Origin: Pedobacter psychrodurus
Lineage (GTDB): Bacteria; Bacteroidota; Bacteroidia; Sphingobacteriales; Sphingobacteriaceae
Assembly: GCF_004331735.1 (NCBI RefSeq)
Contig: NZ_SJSO01000035.1
Span: forward strand, 671-40,271
Direction: 5' to 3'
DNA length: 39,601 bases
The notes below the pieces were generated by a model. It was not told the origin of the DNA and did no database searches. It saw only the letters and a program-made list of their open reading frames with translations. The position numbers and the translations under genes were made by a program. The stretch's first letter is position 1, and every line of letters begins with the position of its first letter. Positions 1-6,181 of the stretch are shown in pieces.

Positions 1-624
1 ACAATGGCCCGGATAGTTAAACGGAGCTTCCCTAATGCCAAATTGGTTTCCGATCGTTTCCATGTACAGCAACTCGCTAGTGAAGGCGTTCAGGAAATAA
101 GGATAAGCCATAGATGGGATGCCATCGAGCAGGAAAACAAGGAAATGGAGTTGGCTAAGACCGCGAAAAAACGCTGGGTGCCAGAATTGCTTGAAAATGG
201 TGATACAGTAAAACAATTGCTCGCAAGAAGTAGGTACTTACTGTTCAAGCGAGAGGTCAACTGGACCCCTTCACAATCACACCGGGCAGAGTTATTATTT
301 GGTTTGTATCCTGATCTTGAGCAGGCTTATAAATTAAGTCAGGGTTTGTCCATTATACTCAGTACATCCAAGGACAGGATAGTTGCTTTTAAAAAGCTGG
401 CCATTTGGTATAATCAAGTAGAAGCCGCGGGATTCAAATCGTTTAACACGATTTCAAGAACAATCCAAAACAACTACGAAACCATATTAAACTACTTTAC
501 AAATAGAAGCACCAATGCATCTGCTGAATCTTTCAACGCTAAAATAAAAGCATTCAGGGCACAGTTTAGGGGAGTGAGAAATGTAAAATTCTTCTTGTTC
601 AGATTAGCTAAGATTTATGCCTAG
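1..624 (+). CDS. ISL3/ISAon1-type transposase, C-terminal part (partial)
   Basis: This is the C-terminal ~207 residues of a DDE transposase; the reading frame is open at the window start, so the ATG at 4 is internal rather than the true start. Near the start is the motif KLVSDRFHVQQL, whose Asp fits the second catalytic acidic residue of the ISL3 superfamily DDE domain. Near the end is the sequence STNASAESFNAKIKAFR, followed by RGVRNVKFFLFRLA, the classic ISL3 C-terminal block holding the catalytic Glu. A helical insertion region lies between them. The stop lies 4 bases before the terminal inverted repeat. The N-terminal ORF of this family is seen, from another copy, at 39369-39601. Confidence 0.85.
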   Translation, partial: TMARIVKRSFPNAKLVSDRFHVQQLASEGVQEIRISHRWDAIEQENKEMELAKTAKKRWVPELLENGDTVKQLLARSRYLLFKREVNWTPSQSHRAELLFGLYPDLEQAYKLSQGLSIILSTSKDRIVAFKKLAIWYNQVEAAGFKSFNTISRTIQNNYETILNYFTNRSTNASAESFNAKIKAFRAQFRGVRNVKFFLFRLAKIYA

Positions 625-628
625 TATT

Positions 629-653
629 AATCCCCAACTTTTTTGCTTGATCC
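629..653. repeat. Terminal inverted repeat, right end of IS copy 1
   Basis: 25 bases that are the exact reverse complement of 39308-39332. The match stops at the next outward base (654 versus 39307), which fixes the IS boundary at 653. The porV reading frame resumes from 654. Confidence 0.9.
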
Positions 654-1278
654 AGGAACTGTTAATGGGAATAGGGGCTCGGGGAAAGCGGTAGCGGTAG
701 ACGTTTCTGCCTTTCACAGATCAGATATAACGTTTGCCGGAACTGCTGCGGTTTTAAGCCTGGGACTGAATCTGTCTAATATGGGCACTAAGATGACATA
801 TCGCAACACTGGTCAGTCCTATTTCCTGCCTGCAAATATGAAACTAGGGTCTGCACTTAAGATCGGTGAAGGTCAAAACAAGCTTACACTTTTGCTTGAT
901 TTTAATAAATTGATGGTTCCCACTCAGCCAGTCTACGATTCAAACGGAAATATAGTAAAAGGCAGAGACCCTGACCGCTCCGTACCATCGGGGATTTTTG
1001 GCTCTTTCACCGATGCGCCAGGGGGCTTCCGGGAAGAATTAAAAGAGGTTGGAATATCAACAGGTGCTGAGATGAGTTTCAGGGAGATCCTGTACCTCAG
1101 GGCTGGCTACTTATACCAGCATCCTGAAAAGGCAAATACTTCTTATCTCACCCTCGGTCTTGGAATCCATTACAGTAGCCTTTCTCTGGATTTTTCATAC
1201 CTGGTTGGATCAGGTTATAATCCACTTCGGAATACCCTGCGATTTGGTATACAAACAAAGTTCAGCAGGTCTAAGTAG
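654..1278 (+). pseudogene. porV: PorV (LptO) outer-membrane protein of type IX secretion, 3' half only, cut by IS
   Basis: The reading frame from the IS border to the stop at 1276-1278 gives about 208 residues that match the C-terminal half of PorV, the beta-barrel shuttle and attachment component of the type IX secretion system. Recognisable blocks are LLDFNKLMVPTQPVY, GRDPDRSVPSGIFGSFTDAPGGF, RAGYLYQHPEKANTSYLTLGLG and the last strand NTLRFGIQTKF. Full-length PorV is usually about 380-400 residues with a Sec signal peptide; that first half is absent here and would lie beyond the IS. A TTG inside the IS end at 643 could start translation, but the product would lack a signal peptide and half of the barrel. 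Whether another intact porV exists cannot be seen. Confidence 0.8.
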
Positions 1279-1295
1279 TTCTAAGGGCCTAGGGC

Positions 1296-1436
1296 AATGT
1301 AATTAAGTTAAGCACCACGGTCGTCAGTCTGAGCGTAGTCGAAGACTTCTTGAGATTGATAAATCGCAAATAAATGCCCTTCGACTACGCTCAGGGTGAC
1401 ATCTTTTTGCGATTTACCCCTTAACTTAATAACATT
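1296..1436. repeat. Nested intergenic palindromic (REP-like) element
   Basis: Three sets of inverted arms are nested in this gene-free stretch. The outer arms are 1296-1312 and 1420-1436, with one mismatch in 17. The inner arms are CTGAGCGTAGTCGAAG at 1329-1344 and its exact complement at 1379-1394. A third pair, AAATCGCAAA at 1361-1370 and TTTGCGATTT at 1405-1414, competes with or extends the structure. The CTGAGCGTAGTCGAAG core is a dispersed intergenic repeat common in Sphingobacteriaceae and other Bacteroidota (from memory). Lying between convergent porV and the response regulator gene, it could act as a bidirectional terminator. Confidence 0.75.
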
Positions 1437-1610
1437 GGGTGTAGGGTTAGAAACGGCCTCGAAATCGCTGATATTTAGAAATAACGTGTAGGTGTTTTTG
1501 TTCGCTGGTAATCCTCCACTGAATCCGGAATCAACGGTCTTTAAAATATTCAATTATAAGTGCTATACTATATTTATTACAGCTTTTAGAAATTCGGGTT
1601 ATAGACAATT

Positions 1611-2372
1611 TCAGGAGATATTTTGTAAATATCTCAATACTTCTTCTCGTTTACGGCTCGACACAGGAATTTGGCTATTATCATACATTTGCAGATAGCC
1701 CTCTCTAAAATACTTTTTCACGTAGTTAAAATTAATGAGGTATGATTGATGGCAACGTAAAAAGCCCATTGACAACAACATCAACTCATATTCCTTTAAA
1801 CCTTTAGAAACCAGTATTTCGCGTTTGTCTTTTAAATAGAAAGTAGTGTAACCCTTATCACTTTGGCAATATATAATATCTTCTATCAAAACAATTTCTA
1901 TATACTCCAGACTTTTTAAAGCTATGCGCTTAGCGTTATTCGTATCGTTCTCCAAATAATGTGTGCGGGCAATTTGTAATTGTTGCTTGTTAAACAGTTC
2001 TTGCTCGCGGTGATGATAACATTTATTTAAAACTGTTGCCAATGCAACATCGTCTATCGGTTTTAGCAGGTAGGCAAAAGCCCCTAAATTTAGCGCTTGT
2101 ATGGCATATTGATCGTAAGCAGTTAAAAATATAACCTGAAAATCTTCTGTATCAATATTATTAAACAGGGTAAAGCTATCACCGTCTTTAAGCCTGATAT
2201 CGGCCAAAACTATATCCGGCTTTAAAAGCGGAATTTCTTTTGATGCCTCTGCAACATAAGCCGAGTGGCCAACAACCTGAAGAAAACTGATTTTTTGCAA
2301 CATTTGCAACAAGTGTTGCAATATGAGTACCTCATCTTCAAGAATATAAAGTTTCATCCCGTTTTTAATCAT
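1611..2372 (-). CDS. LytTR-family response regulator
   Basis: This is a two-domain response regulator of 253 residues. The receiver domain (about 6-125) has the acidic pocket LEDE (12-14), the phospho-acceptor Asp58 in VLADIRLKDG, the switch Thr in FLTAYDQ and the Lys in YLLKPID. The C-terminal half (about 150-250) is a LytTR DNA-binding domain, with RIALKSLEYIEIVLIEDIIYCQSDKGYT and LSMGFLRCHQSYLINFNYVKKY. The gene overlaps the stop of the upstream kinase gene (2365) by 8 bases, which suggests translational coupling. The ATG at 2372 is chosen for that overlap; an alternative ATG at 2357 (MKLYILEDE) fits the family start equally well. The likely targets are the phased motifs at 4364-4483. Confidence 0.95.
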   Translation of the reverse strand: MIKNGMKLYILEDEVLILQHLLQMLQKISFLQVVGHSAYVAEASKEIPLLKPDIVLADIRLKDGDSFTLFNNIDTEDFQVIFLTAYDQYAIQALNLGAFAYLLKPIDDVALATVLNKCYHHREQELFNKQQLQIARTHYLENDTNNAKRIALKSLEYIEIVLIEDIIYCQSDKGYTTFYLKDKREILVSKGLKEYELMLLSMGFLRCHQSYLINFNYVKKYFREGYLQMYDNSQIPVSSRKREEVLRYLQNIS

Positions 2373-4278
2373 ATACCGCTGGAATAGTTATTTGGACTTT
2401 TATACCTTTATCGTTATTTATTTTTTTATCTACCATTGCAAAATTAGCCTGCTGACAGTCTAGCTTAAACAACACCTGTAATCTTTGTTTTAATATGACC
2501 TGTGCCAACGAGGTTTTACCTGACTGCAATTTGCCTTTTTTGGTAATGCCGCTTCCATTATCGTCCACCGTGATCAATAATTGTTCGTTGGCCAATTTAA
2601 ACTGAATTTTCAGCATACCTCTATACTGGATATTCCTAAAACCGTGCTCAATGGCATTTTCTATAAAAGGCTGCACAAGCATAGGTGGAATAAGTGTTGA
2701 TTCTGTATCCAGTTCATCGGCTACAATCTCGTAATCAAAAAGATGGTGATAGCGCATTTGCTGTAGCTGCATATAATTGTGCAATGATGCAATTTCTTCC
2801 TCTATGGGTATAAAATCTCTACGACTTTGCTCTAGCACATTGCGAAGTAATTTAGAGAAAAAAGAAAGGTAACGTACCGATTCGGAAGTATCGCCCGATG
2901 CGATAAGGCTTTGCAGATTGGCTATGGCGTTGAAAACAAAATGCGGATTTAATTGTGCCTGCAATAATTTTTGCTCTATGTTTAGCCTTTGGTTTTCGCT
3001 GCGCAATAATTTGTTTTTCTCTTTTAAACTACGTTGTCTATATATAGTGTAAATTAATGCAATTGTTCCTAAAAACACCATAAGAACCGAAAAAATCAGC
3101 CATTTCTGCTGGCGGATAATACTTTCGCTGAGTTGATTTTTGCTTTTTAAAACCGCAATATTTTGGTCTTTTTTTTCCGCTTCGTATTTTTCGTGCAGTT
3201 CTTCGGTTTTAACGGCATCAATAGCTTTTAAATTCTCTATTTCTATAGCGTGGGCGGTAATGGCAACGCCCAGTGCTTGTTCATAATCGCCCTTCATGGC
3301 ATAGGCATCAATTAAGCCCTTGTATAAATAGCTTTTCTGTTTTGCTGGATTGTTACTTTTTGCCAGCTCGATACCTTTTTTAAAATAAAATACGCCACTA
3401 TCTGGCTGGTTGACATTTAAATAGCTTTTTGCCAAATTATTGCAGGCAACATCGTGCAGCATGTTTATTTTTGCTAAATAGTTGAAGTAAATTTTGCTAC
3501 TTGCCAAAGAGTTTCGGTAATCTTTTTGCAGGGCATAAATCTGCGATTCGTTATCATACGTACGCGCTAAGGCCATGCTATCGGGAATAGTTTTAGCCAA
3601 AAGGCGAGCTTTGGTATTGTAACTGGCCATCTTTTTATAATCCTGAAGTCTGGACGCCAACAAAAAACAGATATCGTAATAGCGTTGCTTAACTACCCTG
3701 TGCCAATTGTACGGATGGCGTTGGTAGTAAAGTTCCGAGTAGTAAAGTGCTTGTTTATTATTTTGGTTCTGGTAATAGGCTTTTGCCAATAAATCGTAAT
3801 ACTTGTATACTAATTTGCTCTTTTTACGCTCGGCTATTTGCGTGGCAGCAACAATCTGGTTCATTAATACAGCCTCTACCATTACGCCATTATTTATGGT
3901 ATGGTCAATGATGCTATAAGTTTTAAGCAAATCGATATCATCCCATTTTTTTTTGCTTTTCATTTTTTTGTATGCAATTATAGCGCTATCTGTTTTTTTT
4001 TCGATTTCATAAGTTCTTGCTTTAAAATAATGGTAAAATGGATTGGCGCTATAGTTGGCGTCGAGCTTAAAAACACTATCTTCTTTTAGGATAATGGCCA
4101 TTCTGCCCTTACCAGGCGGCAGGGTATCCAAGTCGAATATTTTCTGCAGGTAATCCTTTTCTGTAACAGTATTAACCTGTTGGTTTTTAATATCGCTTTT
4201 CGGCGTTTTTTTTTGTCCACAGGATGAGACAATGCATAGGGAAATTATAGAAACAGCAATATTTATTTTTAAGCTCAT
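2365..4278 (-). CDS. LytS-type sensor histidine kinase with TPR-like sensor region and lipobox
   Basis: This sensor kinase of about 637 residues partners the downstream LytTR regulator. It starts with a Sec signal whose end, LCIVSSC, looks like a lipobox (Cys20). Next comes a long helical TPR-like region (about 60-370), a coiled stretch, one membrane span (WLIFSVLMVFLGTIALIYTIY, about 392-413) and a His_kinase domain with the H-box LNPHFVFNAIANLQSLI (His446). The N-box is PPMLVQPFIENAIEHGF and the G-box is DDNGSG. The ATG at 4278 is preferred over the TTG at 4335 because it puts the signal peptide at the N-terminus. A periplasmic TPR sensor followed by a single span is a common Bacteroidota arrangement; the ligand is unknown. 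It is divergent from the small secreted proteins at 4589, so it may sense a product of that locus. Confidence 0.92.
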   Translation of the reverse strand: MSLKINIAVSIISLCIVSSCGQKKTPKSDIKNQQVNTVTEKDYLQKIFDLDTLPPGKGRMAIILKEDSVFKLDANYSANPFYHYFKARTYEIEKKTDSAIIAYKKMKSKKKWDDIDLLKTYSIIDHTINNGVMVEAVLMNQIVAATQIAERKKSKLVYKYYDLLAKAYYQNQNNKQALYYSELYYQRHPYNWHRVVKQRYYDICFLLASRLQDYKKMASYNTKARLLAKTIPDSMALARTYDNESQIYALQKDYRNSLASSKIYFNYLAKINMLHDVACNNLAKSYLNVNQPDSGVFYFKKGIELAKSNNPAKQKSYLYKGLIDAYAMKGDYEQALGVAITAHAIEIENLKAIDAVKTEELHEKYEAEKKDQNIAVLKSKNQLSESIIRQQKWLIFSVLMVFLGTIALIYTIYRQRSLKEKNKLLRSENQRLNIEQKLLQAQLNPHFVFNAIANLQSLIASGDTSESVRYLSFFSKLLRNVLEQSRRDFIPIEEEIASLHNYMQLQQMRYHHLFDYEIVADELDTESTLIPPMLVQPFIENAIEHGFRNIQYRGMLKIQFKLANEQLLITVDDNGSGITKKGKLQSGKTSLAQVILKQRLQVLFKLDCQQANFAMVDKKINNDKGIKVQITIPAVYD

Positions 4279-4363
4279 TATTTTTTTAGCTAAGCGGAAA
4301 AAGCATTTAATGTAAAACTTTTTTAAAAGTAACAATAGATAACGGATTAGAAACTACCGGTAA

Positions 4364-4483
4364 ATATTCGTTGGGCTTAATTTGATATCCGTAGTTAAAC
4401 AATCAATATCATAAAATGATGAGTTTAATTATTTCGAATATGAGATGAAACACTACGAATATTTGCACTTAACATTCGGATAT
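4364..4483. promoter_or_regulatory. Five 21-bp-phased ATATYCG motifs in mirror arrangement (probable LytTR operator)
   Basis: Two forward copies are at 4364-4373 (ATATTCGTTG) and 4385-4394 (ATATCCGTAG). Three reverse copies are at 4432-4441, 4453-4462 and 4474-4483, reading ATATTCGAAA, ATATTCGTAG and ATATCCGAAT on the minus strand. Every neighbour in a set is exactly 21 bp apart. Two pairs (4385/4432 and 4364/4453) are symmetric about 4413, beside a small palindrome ATCAT-AAA-ATGAT at 4408-4420. LytTR proteins typically bind direct repeats about two helical turns apart. The array lies between the divergent kinase gene and the small secreted protein gene, so control of both directions is inferred. 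Confidence 0.65.
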
Positions 4484-4588
4484 GGATTAGGGGTTTGGGT
4501 TTGGGATTTTTGTACTGAATTTTAAACTAACAAAAATGAATTAAGACCATCCTTTATCTTACGTAGATTATTAAAAATTTTAACGAAA

Positions 4589-4918
4589 ATGAAAAAAATA
4601 TTATTCGCACTCGCATTCGCGGTACTAGGTACCGGCGCTTACGCAAAAGATTTAAGATTACCTGTTGCAAAACCGAACTCGGCAAATATTGTTGTGAAAA
4701 ATTTGCCGCAGCCCAATAAAGTTGAGACTGGAAAGATTGCAAATGAACAACTTGGCCTATTTCGCAGACAGATGAATTTCACATTTACAGATGCTTGTGG
4801 AGCACAAACTACAGTATATGTTTCAGGTGCAAGTAGTGCATCTAATCATTCACTATGGCAGTTCGCATGGGATTACTTTAAAGACAATCTTATAACCGGT
4901 TGTTTCTGGGTAGGATAA
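4589..4918 (+). CDS. Small secreted two-cysteine protein, copy 1 (unknown family)
   Basis: 109 residues. A clear Sec signal peptide (MKKILFALAFAVLGTGAYA) is followed by a poorly conserved spacer and then a C-terminal block with LFRRQMNFTFTDACG, VYVSGA, LWQFAWDYF and the end GCFWVG. After the signal peptide there are only two cysteines, Cys70 and Cys105, which could form a disulfide. The next gene encodes a paralogue with the same layout. I do not recognise the family. The gene is the first after the divergent LytTR-type operator region, has an A-rich leader (ACGAAAATG) and is probably co-transcribed with the genes up to 8851. It could be a secreted signal, toxin-like peptide or envelope factor; nothing in the sequence decides between these. 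Confidence 0.85.
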   Translation: MKKILFALAFAVLGTGAYAKDLRLPVAKPNSANIVVKNLPQPNKVETGKIANEQLGLFRRQMNFTFTDACGAQTTVYVSGASSASNHSLWQFAWDYFKDNLITGCFWVG

Positions 4919-4943
4919 TAATAGAAATATAAAGAAAAAAATT

Positions 4944-5276
4944 ATGAGAAAAATATTTTTCGCAGTTATATGCGCACTAATAGGATTTAGTGCATCTGCT
5001 AATGATTTAAAATTGAAGGCTTCTCCAGCAGCCAAGTTATTTAAAAATGTTGCAATTGTAAAAAACATCTATTTAGATGTGAACAACAAACAAAGTAGCT
5101 TGTTACGCAGGTCAAAAACCTTCCAGTTTACCGACGCATGTGGCACGAAATGGAATATACATGTATCTGGCGCTAACCATGTTGATGATATGACGTTAAT
5201 GCAATCTGCTGTAAATTATTTTGACAACGGTATTGCTGATGGTTGGTTTGGTGACGGTTGTTTTCACCCCTATTAA
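4944..5276 (+). CDS. Small secreted two-cysteine protein, copy 2 (paralogue of the preceding gene)
   Basis: 110 residues, 25 bases after the previous gene. The signal peptide (MRKIFFAVICALIGFSASA) and the start of the mature part (NDLKLK versus KDLRLP) align with copy 1. The shared core is LLRRSKTFQFTDACG, then a short variable run, then HVSGA, a helix ending in NYF, and a glycine-rich tail ending DGCFHPY. Cys66 and Cys106 match Cys70 and Cys105 of copy 1; Cys10 is within the signal peptide. The middle and the last three residues differ, so this is an old tandem duplication rather than a recent one. Function unknown; it has the same locus and likely the same regulation as copy 1. Confidence 0.85.
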   Translation: MRKIFFAVICALIGFSASANDLKLKASPAAKLFKNVAIVKNIYLDVNNKQSSLLRRSKTFQFTDACGTKWNIHVSGANHVDDMTLMQSAVNYFDNGIADGWFGDGCFHPY

Positions 5277-5329
5277 TATAACATAATTAAGCAAGAGGAT
5301 GGTTTTTAATTCATTATAAAAAAAATAAG

Positions 5330-6172
5330 ATGCACAGATATTTAAAATTTATTGCACCGGTATTATCCCTGTTCGTTTTATATTCATTTAGCTATAAAAG
5401 CACAAAACTGCCCGAGCAACCCACAACTATTGCCTATTACCAGTTTTATCATATAAAAGATACTACACAAAAAGCAAAAGTTTTTAGCGAGGATTTTATT
5501 TTGGCATTTAATACTGAGAAAAGCCTTTACACCAGCCAAACTCGCCTAAAACAGGATTCTACCATGCAAGCCATATTAGCGGCTGCAGAAGCAAAAAACA
5601 GCGATGTGGTTAATATGGGAACAATATTACCCGTTACAGAAGATGATATTTATGTTGATAAGCTAAAGCTATCGGTAGTAAAAAACCATAGCCAGCAAAG
5701 CTATTTAATTAACGAGAGCACAGCAAAAACCAATTGGAAAATTGAAAAAGACACCAAACAATTGTTAGGTTATACCGCACAAATGGCCACTGCAACGGTT
5801 AAGGGGCGTAAATATACAGCATGGTTTACTACCGATATAGCCGCAAATTTTGGCCCATGGAAATTAAATGGTTTGCCCGGGCTTATTTTAGAAGCCTACG
5901 ACGATAATTATTTTATAAAATTTACATGCACCAAAGTGGTAACCACTGGGGGTTTTCAAAATATTACATCGGTAAATATACCAACAAAAATAATTTCAAC
6001 CTCGTTAAAAGAATACGAACGTATGAGAAAAGCAGAGGCCGAAGGCTTGGATACGGATGTTTTTGGAAGTGGCATTACAATAGATAAAGTTACAAGCAGC
6101 GGCGGAGGTAATAACGGTACTGCCTCAAAAAAGAAGTTTACCATGAACTATCCTTTAGAATTAACAAATTAA
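5330..6172 (+). CDS. GLPGLI family protein
   Basis: 280 residues. An N-terminal hydrophobic segment (FIAPVLSLFVLYSFSY) is probably a signal peptide or anchor. The family-naming motif GPWKLNGLPGLILEAYDD is at about 175-192, with GLPGLI at 181-186. Upstream of it come the usual TAKTNWKIEKDTKQLLGYTAQMATATVKGRKYTAWFTTDI features. GLPGLI proteins (TIGR01200) are Bacteroidota-specific, envelope-located and of unknown biochemical role, and are often encoded beside a TonB-receptor-like outer-membrane protein, as here. The gene lies 53 bases after the second small secreted protein and 9 bases before the outer-membrane protein, in the same reading frame as the latter, separated by a TAA at 6170-6172. 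Confidence 0.92.
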   Translation: MHRYLKFIAPVLSLFVLYSFSYKSTKLPEQPTTIAYYQFYHIKDTTQKAKVFSEDFILAFNTEKSLYTSQTRLKQDSTMQAILAAAEAKNSDVVNMGTILPVTEDDIYVDKLKLSVVKNHSQQSYLINESTAKTNWKIEKDTKQLLGYTAQMATATVKGRKYTAWFTTDIAANFGPWKLNGLPGLILEAYDDNYFIKFTCTKVVTTGGFQNITSVNIPTKIISTSLKEYERMRKAEAEGLDTDVFGSGITIDKVTSSGGGNNGTASKKKFTMNYPLELTN

Positions 6173-6181
6173 TTAGAAAGC

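Larger units (their letters stand above)
1..653 (+). mobile_element. Right part of an ISAon1/ISL3-like insertion sequence (cut by window start)
   Basis: This is the 3' part of an insertion sequence: the end of a DDE transposase gene followed within a few bases by a terminal inverted repeat at 629-653. The 25-bp terminus is an exact reverse complement of 39308-39332 near the other end of the window, where the left end of a second copy lies in the same orientation. The element ends directly against porV coding sequence, so it inserted into that gene. If the family makes an 8-bp target duplication (usual for ISL3), the right copy here would be AGGAACTG at 654-661; the left copy is outside the window. 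Confidence 0.85.

Noticed and set aside
1308..1553. Minus-strand frame over the palindromic repeat after porV
   Set aside because: The translation is driven by the repeat core; no start context or domain.
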